Below are positions 18,019 through 26,003 of a DNA stretch of 64,000 nt, one piece after another. The notes under the pieces are model-generated. The model ran no database searches. It was given only the letters and a program-made list of their open reading frames with translations, and was not told the origin of the DNA. The position numbers were made by a program, and so were the translations under genes. How positions within the stretch are numbered: the first letter of the stretch is position 1; each line of letters starts with the position of its first letter. Source of the DNA: a virus. Where the stretch lies: positions 1 through 64,000 of the IMG/VR virus record IMGVR_UViG_3300018080_000117; one strand, given 5' to 3'.

Positions 18019-18879
18019 TTATGTCGTGAACCCGCTCAACAAGCGTGACCAGAATCCTGAGGGCAAGGAGCTTAGATAACGCATCTCTCTAACCCCGCCT
18101 GGTGTGAATTGGTACAGCACAGCTCCCTTTGTCAAATAGAGCTTTTTCAACGCGCTTACTTGCTCCGAAAATCTCCCAAGCAAACTCGCAAGCATCGAAC
18201 TAATGTTTCCAAAGTGGCTTACTGAGAAGCTGTTGCCACCTAAGCTGTAATCGTAATCTGTATCGATCGCGAAAATTCCCTGCGCTTCTAATGCTGCAAT
18301 CGTCGCAGCGTCGATCATTAGCCCACCAAACTGGCTAAACGGGAAAGTATCGACAGTTAGGGCGGTGTAAGGAGGAAACAAGTTTATATACTGCACACCT
18401 CGTTCGAGGTAAAAAATTAGGTGCTTATCGTCGTACCCGTAAAAGAACCTTATCGGATCTTCGTCGTTGCGGTCCATGTTTTCAATGTAATCAACAACGC
18501 TCTTTCGAGCCTTGTCTACTTGGCTACGAAGTATCGCGGCGTACTTGAAGTATTTAGCGGGAACGCTTCGGGCGTAAACGTTGTTGTTCAACACGTCGTT
18601 GGTGAGAATGCACCGAAAGTTAGCTAAGTACTCGTTGCCGTATGTCGACGTGTTGAGGTTGTAATGGTAGACACCCGAAGCACTGTGGGTAATTGTAGAA
18701 TTCCCTTCGGGCGGAAAACTTACATTTACGACGGCTGAATCGTTGGTCAAGTCAATCAGCTTGAACGTACTATCGGTAACTACGTCGGTCAAAATGCCTG
18801 TCCGAGGATCCCGAACAAAGATCGTTAGTTTTTCAGAAGTGTTCTCCAGGAACACGTCAAAATCTGTAACTGTCTGCAT
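18019..18879 (-). CDS. unknown virion protein with N-terminal beta-sandwich
   Basis: The 286-residue product has an N-terminal beta-sandwich-like domain (KLTIFVRDPRTGILTDVV... TITHSASGVYHYNL), as found at the start of some baseplate and fibre proteins, and a helical C-terminal half with SSMLASLLGRFSEQVSALKKLYLTKG. It sits among head-tail genes. Precise role unknown. Confidence 0.62.
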   Translation of the reverse strand: MQTVTDFDVFLENTSEKLTIFVRDPRTGILTDVVTDSTFKLIDLTNDSAVVNVSFPPEGNSTITHSASGVYHYNLNTSTYGNEYLANFRCILTNDVLNNNVYARSVPAKYFKYAAILRSQVDKARKSVVDYIENMDRNDEDPIRFFYGYDDKHLIFYLERGVQYINLFPPYTALTVDTFPFSQFGGLMIDAATIAALEAQGIFAIDTDYDYSLGGNSFSVSHFGNISSMLASLLGRFSEQVSALKKLYLTKGAVLYQFTPGGVREMRYLSSLPSGFWSRLLSGFTT

Positions 18880-18881
18880 TG

Positions 18882-19121
18882 CTACTCCTCGCTGAAGAGG
18901 ATTTTTTTGATCTTGCGTACTGCGTCATCAAATCGAGCACATTCAGAATTCACATAAGCAAATCGCAGACGTTCGATCTCAGGGGAGTAATTAAAGACAA
19001 ACTGGTAGGACTTGCCGAATTTTTTAGCTCGGGAAAGGTCGTAACCTTTCATAAGCAGATAAGCGGCAAAACTAAGGTCATTCGTCACAAAAGGCTTACT
19101 TTGGCTAACCGCGTCTTGCAA
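18882..19121 (-). CDS. DUF5659-like small protein
   Basis: The 79-residue product matches the DUF5659 pattern: TNDLSFAAYLLMKGYDL, then a central strand YQFVFNYSPEIERLRFAYVNSE and a terminal basic helix. DUF5659 proteins are short, phage-borne and uncharacterised. The start is uncertain: TTG 19121 overlaps the upstream gene end by 17 bases, and a GTG just before TNDLS is an alternative. Confidence 0.68.
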   Translation of the reverse strand: MQDAVSQSKPFVTNDLSFAAYLLMKGYDLSRAKKFGKSYQFVFNYSPEIERLRFAYVNSECARFDDAVRKIKKILFSEE

Positions 19122-19806
19122 TGTTCCACACGTCCTCGATCACACTGATCCCACCGTGTTTGTTAGCCGCCACTATGTGGCCGTCTACCTTCTTCAAAAA
19201 AGACAGTCTGTCACCTGTCAAAGTGTATTCCAACTCATCGCCAGCTTCGTAATGCTGCGAGACATCGTTACCCGCTTCAATTTCGAAAGCAGCGCGGTTT
19301 AGTTCTGACGCCAGTGCTTTCATTTGATCCTTGTAGCCTGCTTGAGCTAACAAAAACTCGGCGTAAAGCTTATCTCCCGATCTGGGCATCTCCGAATTGA
19401 GGACCAAAATACTTTCCTCGACGTTCTTTTGGATTGCGGCGCGTTCTAAAGCCCTTAGATAGCCTTTGAGGGTACACCCTTGGTCGAGGTAGAAGAACTT
19501 GTCCTGAGGCTTCTCGGCATGCATTCTGGCCGTTGAGAGCAGCCATTCAGAAAACTTACCTGGCAACGCAGCGCACTTCTTCAACGGATCGTAGTGGTGC
19601 TGGAACAAAAAGCGGTGAAGCCCGTCAAAAAAATTATTCGGATGGGACATACCCGCGTCCTCAGCCCACTTGATAATGCTGTCGCGGTTGCCACCATTCT
19701 CGTTCCACAAATGCTCCCAACCTGCTCGGTGTTCCTCGAAGAACTCCAAACGTGTCGCCAAGGGTTGGTCGTCCCACCGCGAAGTTGCGTTTTTTAGCAT
19801 CGGCAT
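19105..19806 (-). CDS. unknown protein, head-tail region
   Basis: ATG 19806 follows AGAGG at eight bases and lies just past the upstream stop; GTG 19815 is an alternative. The 233-residue product is helical in its first two thirds with many Trp, His and Phe, and ends in a small strand domain (GDELEYTLTGDRLSFLKKVDGHIV). No family recognised. Confidence 0.62.
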   Translation of the reverse strand: MPMLKNATSRWDDQPLATRLEFFEEHRAGWEHLWNENGGNRDSIIKWAEDAGMSHPNNFFDGLHRFLFQHHYDPLKKCAALPGKFSEWLLSTARMHAEKPQDKFFYLDQGCTLKGYLRALERAAIQKNVEESILVLNSEMPRSGDKLYAEFLLAQAGYKDQMKALASELNRAAFEIEAGNDVSQHYEAGDELEYTLTGDRLSFLKKVDGHIVAANKHGGISVIEDVWNIARRG

Positions 19807-19811
19807 CTTGA

Positions 19812-20225
19812 TCACCTCTTGATAATCTGGGACCCGACTAAGGCCTCGAACGAAGTTTGCACTGTGAAGGTTCGAGAGGTTGGCTCGTTGTTGGTGATTT
19901 TTAGTTGAAAGCCCAAAAAGCCTGGATCGAACCCAAGCTTAGGACGTGTTTTTAGCCCAATGTTTGGAGGGAAGTTGAAATCGTAGTAAGAAAAATATGA
20001 GGAGTCTCTACGATTGGCTGTCGTGTAATTCTGGGTCTTAGAAACAAGACCGTCCAGGTACACAACAATTTGATGTCGGAAATTGGTGTGGATGTCCGCT
20101 ACAGGCGTCACGGTAATCGAGACGTTTTTGTACACCTCGTTACTAAGCAACGGTTGGATCGTTTGCGAACCACTAGCTGTAAGCGTAACAGTAATTACCT
20201 GGCTGTGTCCCTGGACGTCTTGCAT
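19812..20225 (-). CDS. unknown beta-rich structural protein
   Basis: This 137-residue protein is strand-rich (SQVITVTLTASGSQTI... FTVQTSFEALVG) and lies two genes downstream of the major capsid protein. A minor head or adaptor role is plausible by position only. Confidence 0.64.
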   Translation of the reverse strand: MQDVQGHSQVITVTLTASGSQTIQPLLSNEVYKNVSITVTPVADIHTNFRHQIVVYLDGLVSKTQNYTTANRRDSSYFSYYDFNFPPNIGLKTRPKLGFDPGFLGFQLKITNNEPTSRTFTVQTSFEALVGSQIIKR

Positions 20226-20236
20226 GTACTTTCCCC

Positions 20237-20857
20237 TTAGCTCTCTTCAGCCCTACGCTCTTTCAAAACCCCGGCGAGGTATTCCTTGAACGAAGGGTCT
20301 TTGACATTGTTGTAGAGATAAGTTAGGTCCTCGTACTTAGCAGTGTGGCGAATTATCTCCACCTTTTCCACAGCCTCTTTCACAGCAATCGTCTCACCAT
20401 TGATTTGCAAAGCGAGATTGAGCACGGTACCGTCTACCTGAGGTTTGCGGGCGTCGTCTTCTTGTTTGCCCTTAGGCGAATCTGCGATGTTTCTCTCAAT
20501 GCGACTAATCTTGTCTTGCACAACCCGCTGACGTTCTTTGTTCTTGCGGTAGTAGTCACGTGCGTGCTTCGGGTCCATTAAAGTAAGAAACCCGTTGTCC
20601 GTTAGCAAAAACAAGTCAGTGCAGTTTTGCAAGAGACGGTGTGGTGCTTTGTCCGTAAGGCAAACAGGATCAGGACCAACCGGAACGATGAGCGCCCGTC
20701 GTCCTTCCCCTTCACCGATCTGCATCGTTACAGGACCCGGCTTGTTGTACCGGTATCCTTGAGAGGCTTCGGCGGAATTGTTTTTTACCCAGATCTCTGT
20801 TCGAGACTTAAGTAAGTTTTGCAGCGTCAACCGCGAGGATGTTTGTTTTTCGGGCAT
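20237..20857 (-). CDS. unknown head-region protein
   Basis: The 206-residue product starts MPEKQTSSRLTLQNLLKS and shows an N-terminal beta domain with VTMQIGEGEGRRALIVPVG, a basic coiled-coil-like middle (KNKERQRVVQDKISRIERNI) and an acidic C-terminus. It follows the major capsid gene across a short spacer. No family recognised. Confidence 0.64.
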   Translation of the reverse strand: MPEKQTSSRLTLQNLLKSRTEIWVKNNSAEASQGYRYNKPGPVTMQIGEGEGRRALIVPVGPDPVCLTDKAPHRLLQNCTDLFLLTDNGFLTLMDPKHARDYYRKNKERQRVVQDKISRIERNIADSPKGKQEDDARKPQVDGTVLNLALQINGETIAVKEAVEKVEIIRHTAKYEDLTYLYNNVKDPSFKEYLAGVLKERRAEES

Positions 20858-20961
20858 TAGTTTCTCTCCTTACGTTTCGTGGGTACAACTAGAGTTATGG
20901 AGATTATTCTAGAGGGCAAGCTTAGGGATTAGTTAATAGGCGATAGAAGGCGGGGAGTACT

Positions 20962-20984
20962 AAAAAACCGCTAAAAAGATTAGC
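20962..20984 (-). terminator. possible weak intrinsic terminator after the capsid gene
   Basis: At the capsid stop, the minus strand can form GCTAA-TCTTT-TTAGC followed by GG and six T residues. The stem is only five base pairs, so termination may be partial, which would fit high capsid expression with some read-through. Confidence 0.42.
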
Positions 20985-22131
20985 TGGTCTTCTGACCCAA
21001 CGCGACACCAGCCGAGTGGCCTAGTCCCAAAAAGCACAGTTCGTAGTAGTACCAACCACGCCGGGGCTTGCCCTCGTTGAACTGGGTCACGGGCTCGGAG
21101 ATCAACTCCTGCCGCACACCGAAGCCGCCCAAGTACTCAGGCTGCGTCACGCCGATCACTTCACCCGGATTCAGCAACTGGAAGCGGTTGTTGGTACCGG
21201 CTGTGGTGATTACCATCGCATTCAAGATGATCCCGACGAATCCGCCCATGATCAACTCGCGCTGCGTCACGGGATCCACCTGCTGGCTGATCGTGGTGAC
21301 GAAGTCAGAAATTTCCTGACGGTGCACGATGAACTTGTCGAGGATCAACCGGTGGCGCTCCACCTGGTAACGAATGCTTTCCAACGCCGAAATGTTGCAG
21401 GTGGCGAAGTAAGTGATGTCGTTTTCGGTGGTGCCTGCGTTCTGCAGCAGGGTCAAACCAGCCAAGTCCTCTTGGTACTCGATCGCCTGGCGGGCACGAT
21501 CCTGGGTACGTTCGAGGATATTGAACTGCGCTCGAGAGATGTCCTTCAGCTCCAACAGCGGGAACGTGGAGACCTCAAACTCAGGCGGGTAAATGTACTT
21601 ACCTTCGACCTGGGATTCCGGGGTCTGGCCGTCTTCGGCAATCTGCCAGCCAACCACGTATGGGTCTTTGTCGTAACGCACAACCTCACCGGGCTTTACG
21701 TCACGCGGGTACCAAACCTTCCGGGTCATGCCCTCGAAGTCGATGACTTCCTTGATCGGATTGAGCAGAGCCTGCCCACACCGGGCAAAGCCTTCACTGG
21801 TGGGGTCGGACATCGCCATCTGCACCAACGCATCCTTATCGGCTGCGTCGACTTTGAGCGAGGCATGCTTGGAGTGCACAGCAACCTGCTGCACGTCGAA
21901 GGTTCCATCGCTGGCACCGTCGAGCAGGCCCTTGATCTTGTCAAGGACTTCAGCGTTGTCACTGGCGTTGATTTCGCCTTTGTTGTCGAACATACGCTCG
22001 TTAGAGCTAACCTTACGATTGCCGCTGCGGCCCTGTCGACCGAAGGACATTGGGTTAAACTCTTCGCCCGCGTTGCTGTCGACGGTGCGCAGTTTGCTGG
22101 CCGCCTTCAAGTAGGGATTCATTTTCGCCAT
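20980..22131 (-). CDS. major capsid protein (HK97-like)
   Basis: The 383-residue product lies after the protease and scaffold genes in the usual head order. An N-terminal ~110-residue region could be a scaffold-like delta domain. The body has signatures of the HK97 fold: VPE-type segment FEGMTRKVWYPRDV, a long spine helix region (QFNILERTQDRARQAIEYQEDLAGLTLLQNAG) and a C-terminal A-domain with LNPGEVIGVTQPEYLGG. Base composition and codon use look richer in G and C than in neighbours, as for a highly expressed gene. The family is judged by position and pattern. Confidence 0.8.
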   Translation of the reverse strand: MAKMNPYLKAASKLRTVDSNAGEEFNPMSFGRQGRSGNRKVSSNERMFDNKGEINASDNAEVLDKIKGLLDGASDGTFDVQQVAVHSKHASLKVDAADKDALVQMAMSDPTSEGFARCGQALLNPIKEVIDFEGMTRKVWYPRDVKPGEVVRYDKDPYVVGWQIAEDGQTPESQVEGKYIYPPEFEVSTFPLLELKDISRAQFNILERTQDRARQAIEYQEDLAGLTLLQNAGTTENDITYFATCNISALESIRYQVERHRLILDKFIVHRQEISDFVTTISQQVDPVTQRELIMGGFVGIILNAMVITTAGTNNRFQLLNPGEVIGVTQPEYLGGFGVRQELISEPVTQFNEGKPRRGWYYYELCFLGLGHSAGVALGQKTS

Positions 22132-22176
22132 TTGGGTATCCTCCAGATTACCTTGTTCGTATTTACCCAGTCGCTG

Positions 22177-22875
22177 TTAAACGCTTGCAACCGCAATCTG
22201 GGCGACACCCAGCCACGGATCGGAGACGGTTGGAACGGAGATCACACGACCGCAAACGGGGTAAGAATTGGTTGCAGAAGTCCACTTGCTGTTGGCGTCG
22301 GGGCGCAACGCAGCAGACAGGGTGTAAGTTTGGGTGACGTCGTACTGGTCCGTCCAAATGTGCGCGAAGCCTTCGACGATCGCGCAGCGATTTGAACCGG
22401 TGGTGTCATCGGCACTTTGGGTGTAGTTGGTGCCGCCGCTGTAACCAATCTCATCGGCGGGAATCGTGTACTCGTACCAAATGATCACAGACTCAGAAGC
22501 CGAGATGCTTCCACCGCCCACGCGACCAACAATACCGTTGTTGGTGTTCAACGTGTAATCGGTGCCGTGGGTGTACTCGGTGCCCGAACTATCGGTCACC
22601 TTAATGTAGCTGGTGCCGCGCACATTGGCGTGCTTGAGCTGAATTTGGTCGTTGCTATCGAAGGTGCCGCTTTCGACGGTGGAACGACGGTAGGTCAGCT
22701 CGTGGTCTTTCCAGAAGGTGCCGATGGGCACTGTTCCGGAGGCTGCGGTCGTTACAACGTTTTCTCCACCGGAACGCACCAGAAATGCAACCTGGCCCGC
22801 GCTCCACTGGACGTTGGTATCGACCTTGTAGAACGGACGATTGAAGGGGTAGCCTTTGGTTTTGTTCAGCGCCAT
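22177..22875 (-). CDS. putative head decoration or stabilisation protein
   Basis: This 232-residue protein between scaffold and major capsid genes has the place and size of a decoration protein. Residues 100-150 (YTHGTDYTLNTNNGIVGRV...SVIIWYEYT) form an Ig-like beta unit that resembles the inserted domain in the sheath. Like the capsid gene it looks G+C-richer than the surrounding accessory genes, consistent with high expression. Role inferred from order and fold pattern. Confidence 0.65.
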   Translation of the reverse strand: MALNKTKGYPFNRPFYKVDTNVQWSAGQVAFLVRSGGENVVTTAASGTVPIGTFWKDHELTYRRSTVESGTFDSNDQIQLKHANVRGTSYIKVTDSSGTEYTHGTDYTLNTNNGIVGRVGGGSISASESVIIWYEYTIPADEIGYSGGTNYTQSADDTTGSNRCAIVEGFAHIWTDQYDVTQTYTLSAALRPDANSKWTSATNSYPVCGRVISVPTVSDPWLGVAQIAVASV

Positions 22876-22887
22876 TTGATACTCTCC

Positions 22888-24342
22888 TTATTTATTACTC
22901 TGGAACACGTTTAGCTGCGCCAGTTTTGGACGTGGAGCCGCAGCCTGAATACGTGCCCACTCGTCAACTTCTGGTTCAGACTCGCTTGTGGTCGAAAAAG
23001 GCATCGAGGACTGAGCAGCACGTTGCCGCAACTGTCGAGCCTCGTCACTAGTTTGCTTATGCGCCGAAGGCACAGCAACAGACGAGTCGAGGATCATACT
23101 TTCCGCTTCAACGAAAGCCTCGTCGCTCATGTCCATGTACCGCTGGGTATGCTGCAACGCTGTTTCGAAGTGCTCGTCGGCGGCTTGCGCAAAAGCCGAC
23201 TCGATGATAGGGGCGGGGTCATCGATCCCCATTTCGCCCATCAGCTCAAACAAAGCACCCTTCAGCGGGTTGTCGCCCACTAGGTTCTTGTTCATAGCAG
23301 TCAGAGCAAGCTTCAACGCACGGCGGAAGCGACGACCATAGTCCGCCGCGTCGTGCTTACTGGCCACCGAAGCACTTGCCTCGATCGGGATGTTGAGCTT
23401 TTTCGCATCGGATTTGGTCGAAAGCTCTCGACCAAACACAGCCTTCTTAGGCGTAGCAGCCTTTTTGCTAAGCTTGCGAGCCTTGAACTTACGTAGCGCG
23501 GCCTTCAGACCCAACTTGTTCATCGTCTTGATCACGAGATGGGCAAACTTCGGGCTCTTGTACTCATCCGCACTGAACTCGCCTCGAGGGATGGTGCAGA
23601 AAGCACGTTCGTTTGCATCGAGCACCTGCCAGGAACCCTTTTTGTATTCCATGGTCAGGTTAGCCACCGCAAACAGATCCGGGGTCTTGTCATTGACGGG
23701 CTTGCCCATCGTCGGTTTTTGTTCCATGGGCTTGAAGGACTTGTCCTTCATCTTTTTGACCATCCACTGATCACGCAGATACTCTTCACCCTTGGCTTTC
23801 TTCATGGCAGCGCGGCGGGCCATAAGCTTACGCCGCAGCCGGGCTTTGATTTGAGCCCTTGCCAGTTTTGGGTTTCGGGGCGTTTGACGGCGGTTACCGG
23901 AACTCTTCCGCAGGTTGCGTTTGCTACGCAACTCAGAACGGATCTTGCGGTAACGCGCAAGATTAGTTTTGTTCATTCTTGCTTCCTCCTCTAGTCCGAA
24001 CTCATCTTCGGTTACCTCTTCCTCGTCTTCTTCGTCTTTCTCTTCCAGAAACTCTTCAAAGCCGTCAGATCCGGAATCGCTATCTTCGTCTAACAGCAAC
24101 TCTTCGATTACTTCTTTATGTTGCTCCAAACCATCAACAACGATGTCCATCGTCTCTTCGAGCTTTTCGACGCGGTCTTCTACTTCACCTTCGTCCGCTT
24201 CTTCCACCGCTGCTTCCTCGTCAGGGTCGCCTAACGAGTCCATAGGAAAATCGGGAGCGGGCCCCTCTTCGGCAGGAGCCTCTTCTTCCTGCGCCTTTTT
24301 CAAAAAGGCATTCACCTTATCTAATGTCGCTTTTCGTAGCAT
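22888..24342 (-). CDS. scaffold/internal head protein with nested second start
   Basis: ATG 24342 follows GAGG at seven bases. The 484-residue product starts with a helical leader MLRKATLDKVNAFLKKAQ, then a very acidic region to about residue 120, then abruptly a very basic region starting MNKTNLARYRKIRSELRSKR at residue 123. The rest is helical and mixed, ending with AQLNVFQSNK. Position between protease and capsid genes indicates a scaffold or core role. The Met at 123 (base 23976) has a perfect AGGAGG eight bases upstream, so a shorter protein is expected too, as with lambda Nu3 inside C. Function not shown directly. Confidence 0.72.
   Translation of the reverse strand: MLRKATLDKVNAFLKKAQEEEAPAEEGPAPDFPMDSLGDPDEEAAVEEADEGEVEDRVEKLEETMDIVVDGLEQHKEVIEELLLDEDSDSGSDGFEEFLEEKDEEDEEEVTEDEFGLEEEARMNKTNLARYRKIRSELRSKRNLRKSSGNRRQTPRNPKLARAQIKARLRRKLMARRAAMKKAKGEEYLRDQWMVKKMKDKSFKPMEQKPTMGKPVNDKTPDLFAVANLTMEYKKGSWQVLDANERAFCTIPRGEFSADEYKSPKFAHLVIKTMNKLGLKAALRKFKARKLSKKAATPKKAVFGRELSTKSDAKKLNIPIEASASVASKHDAADYGRRFRRALKLALTAMNKNLVGDNPLKGALFELMGEMGIDDPAPIIESAFAQAADEHFETALQHTQRYMDMSDEAFVEAESMILDSSVAVPSAHKQTSDEARQLRQRAAQSSMPFSTTSESEPEVDEWARIQAAAPRPKLAQLNVFQSNK
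23974..23990 (-). promoter_or_regulatory. internal ribosome binding site and start in the scaffold ORF
   Basis: AGGAGG at 23990-23985 is followed after exactly eight bases by an in-frame ATG (23976-23974) at the acidic-to-basic module boundary. In the long frame the same bases encode Glu-Glu-Glu-Ala-Arg. Confidence 0.78.
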
Positions 24343-24351
24343 TAGCACACC

Positions 24352-25236
24352 TCAAAACAGTTTTTGGGCCAGGTTGATCATGCTTTGTGGAAGGCTGTTA
24401 ATGTTAGTTTCAAAGTAGCGCCCAACCTCCACAGCATCGTTACGATCAAGCAATCGGGACACAAGCGGCGGTAGGGAACTGTTGTTTTGTTTTAGAGACG
24501 CTGCCTTGCTTTGCATAAGGTACTGACGAACCGCTTTCGGGTCGGCGGGAATTTCAACGCCGCTTAGCTCAACAAAACATACCTCCAAGCAGTCTTCGCA
24601 AATTACCTCACCGCCCACTACCTGCAGCATTTGATTTTTCAAGTGCGAGCACTTTTCGTTCTCGGTGCGGGCTATCTTTCTACATGCGCTGTGGCTACAC
24701 TGAACGGCACCACACCAGCACCCCATTGAGAACTTATCGTTTCTGCCGCTAACAAGACCTTCGGCATAGGCTGCGTCTTTTGTGGTATCAACCGCAACAA
24801 CACAGGTTACGTACTTATCTTCGGGACCGGTCACATAGGCAGCGTCGGGCAAAAAGCCTCGTGCGGTACGAGGGTCGTCTGCCATGTGCTCAATATGCAG
24901 TGGCACGTTACGGAAGGTCTCATAAACTAAGCAACGGCAATCTGCGTCGTACCTTAGTAACTCTTGCTCGGTGAACCGGTCACCGTTACCATTGGCTTCA
25001 TTGGCTGTCACCGCACGAGCTACAGCGAACACGTAGTCATCAATGTTCGAACTAAGCTCATAATTCTGGGCGATGCTTTTTAGGCCCGGTCCTTCCGACA
25101 CCAGCTCGATCGCCTTTTTTGTGTGGGCAGCAACCCGAGGGTGCATCCGTTGAAATTGAGCGGTGATTCGAAAATTGTTATTTTGACTGGCTTGGAAAAC
25201 TCCAAGTACCGGCAGACTCGCTGTTTTGAAAAACAA
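24352..25236 (-). CDS. prohead protease
   Basis: The 294-residue product starts at TTG 25236 after AGGGG at eight bases. It shows the pattern of phage prohead core proteases: ANGNGDRFTEQELL, the His region VPLHIEHM (His 114 and 117) followed by ARGFLPDAAYV, and the Ser region KFSMGCWCG (Ser 170). A Cys/His cluster after the Ser (CWCG...CSHSAC...CSHL) is typical for a zinc-binding subgroup. The protease is expected to mature scaffold and capsid proteins during head assembly; its target motif is not known. C-terminus: a short basic and helical tail. Confidence 0.82.
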   Translation of the reverse strand: MFFKTASLPVLGVFQASQNNNFRITAQFQRMHPRVAAHTKKAIELVSEGPGLKSIAQNYELSSNIDDYVFAVARAVTANEANGNGDRFTEQELLRYDADCRCLVYETFRNVPLHIEHMADDPRTARGFLPDAAYVTGPEDKYVTCVVAVDTTKDAAYAEGLVSGRNDKFSMGCWCGAVQCSHSACRKIARTENEKCSHLKNQMLQVVGGEVICEDCLEVCFVELSGVEIPADPKAVRQYLMQSKAASLKQNNSSLPPLVSRLLDRNDAVEVGRYFETNINSLPQSMINLAQKLF

Positions 25237-25332
25237 TATCGTATCCCCTATCGCTTAGATTCTTCGGCCAGTATGAGATTAGTTTCCTCGGGTGAGTTAA
25301 CTTGCGTTTAGGCGCTAACCTAAAAACTAATG

Positions 25333-25360
25333 TTGACTATTTGCGAAAACGCGGTATGAT
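25333..25360 (+). promoter_or_regulatory. sigma70-type promoter for the plus-strand RNA
   Basis: TTGACT (25333-25338) and TATGAT (25355-25360) are separated by 16 bases. Transcription would start near 25367 and run toward the structured RNA and the tRNAs. Confidence 0.7.
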
Positions 25361-25366
25361 TTTCTT

Positions 25367-25526
25367 GTTACTGGACGAGTGACTCGGAGAATGTGTCTAT
25401 GTTACCGCTAGTTGGCTACCTCTATTATTTACCTTTGGTTCTCGAACCCCGAGGGCGAATGCTAGATTAGCGTTCAGCGGTGATAAAGACACAAAGCCCT
25501 CGGGAGAAATTCCGAGGGCTTTTTTG
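25367..25526 (+). ncRNA. structured RNA of unknown class
   Basis: Between the promoter and the terminator there is no credible ORF. Positions 394-409 and 476-491 of this kilobase (25394-25409 with 25476-25491) pair over 16 positions with one mismatch and two G-U pairs, closing a loop of about 66 bases. The loop holds a GGTT-CTCG-AACC hairpin and a CTCG/CGAG element. The layout promoter, closed stem, terminator argues for a stable RNA of about 160 bases rather than a chance structure. It lies directly upstream of tRNA genes. No known family is recognised, so the class and function are open. Confidence 0.62.
25495..25526 (+). terminator. intrinsic terminator of the structured RNA
   Basis: A nine-base-pair stem AGCCCTCGG/CCGAGGGCT with an eight-base loop is followed by a T run. 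Downstream tRNAs would then depend on read-through or another promoter. Confidence 0.82.
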
Positions 25527-25548
25527 TTGGTGACGAAAGTGGAGACAA

Positions 25549-25631
25549 CGGCAGGTGCTTGAGCGGTCAAAAAGGGCGGGCTGTACGAAGCCCTAGGGCA
25601 GCGGGTTTGTGTTCGAATCACACCCTGCCGA
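25549..25631 (+). tRNA. tRNA-like gene with irregular anticodon arm
   Basis: The ends pair as CGGCAGG/CCTGCCG (seven base pairs) and a TTCGAAT T-loop with a four-pair stem is present; a short D-arm CTT/AAG fits. The anticodon region has two possible foldings: GGGCT/AGCCC with a six-base loop, or a weaker stem with loop GTACGAA. The stretch before the T-arm is long enough for a class II variable arm. Isotype cannot be assigned; Tyr, Arg or Ser readings all break a rule. It may be decayed or have an unusual decoding role. Confidence 0.5.
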
Positions 25632-25635
25632 TTTT

Positions 25636-25709
25636 GCCTGTGTAGCCCAATTGGAAGAGGCGCTAGACTTAGGATCTAGAGGTTGGAGGTTCGACCCCTC
25701 TCGCAGGCA
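25636..25709 (+). tRNA. tRNA-Leu (anticodon UAG) with short variable loop
   Basis: A full cloverleaf can be read: acceptor GCCTGTG/CGCAGGC with discriminator A, D-arm GCC/GGC, anticodon stem CTAGA/TCTAG with loop CTTAGGA (anticodon TAG), a five-base variable loop AGGTT, and T-arm GGAGG/CCTCT. The anticodon reads the Leu codon CUA. Bacterial Leu tRNAs normally have a long variable arm, which is absent here. Confidence 0.85.
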
Positions 25710-25715
25710 TTAGAC

Positions 25716-25789
25716 GCGCGGATGGTCCAACTGGTAGAGGCATTCGACTTAAAATCGAATTGTTGCGGGTTCGAATCCCGCTCCGCGCA
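25716..25789 (+). tRNA. tRNA-Leu (anticodon UAA) with short variable loop
   Basis: Cloverleaf: acceptor GCGCGGA/TCCGCGC with discriminator A, a short D-arm, anticodon stem TTCGA/TCGAA with loop CTTAAAA (anticodon TAA), five-base variable loop TTGTT, and T-arm GCGGG/CCCGC with loop TTCGAAT. The anticodon reads the Leu codon UUA. As in its neighbour the long variable arm of bacterial Leu tRNAs is missing. Confidence 0.86.
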
Positions 25790-25811
25790 TATCCGTCTTT
25801 TGGCAAGCTTT

Positions 25812-26003
25812 TCAACTCTCTTGGTTTGACCGCTGCTTGCGAGCCCACCGAACAACATTTCGCGGAAGGTGCGCTTCGTCCATCGGCTCCCCTAATTCGT
25901 GGAGCCTTAGTAAGTAACGTGCAAGCTCTTGGACAGGGTAGTCCCCTCCAATGGTCCTAAGCAACGTGTCCATAGATTGTCTGTCTTCGTCACGAGGTTT
26001 CAC
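25812..26003 (-). CDS. unknown small protein
   Basis: This frame overlaps the end of the DUF5662 gene by 14 bases. The best start is GTG 26003, preceded by AAGGA; an upstream TTG at 26045 would extend it by 14 residues. The product (about 63 residues) is charged and helical (TLLRTIGGDYPVQELARYLLRLHELG). No family recognised. Confidence 0.5.
   Translation of the reverse strand: MKPRDEDRQSMDTLLRTIGGDYPVQELARYLLRLHELGEPMDEAHLPRNVVRWARKQRSNQES

Noticed and set aside
21322-22395. Long plus-strand frame (357 codons)
   Set aside because: It lies opposite the capsid and decoration genes and reflects their G+C-rich codon use; no ribosome site or motifs.
23539-24245. Several plus-strand frames
   Set aside because: They are low-complexity Ser/Leu-rich mirrors of the acidic and basic scaffold modules.
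25636-25789. Stop-codon suppressor tRNAs
   Set aside because: The anticodons read TAG and TAA, which pair with CUA and UUA (Leu) codons, not with stop codons; TAG, TAA and TGA all end genes here.
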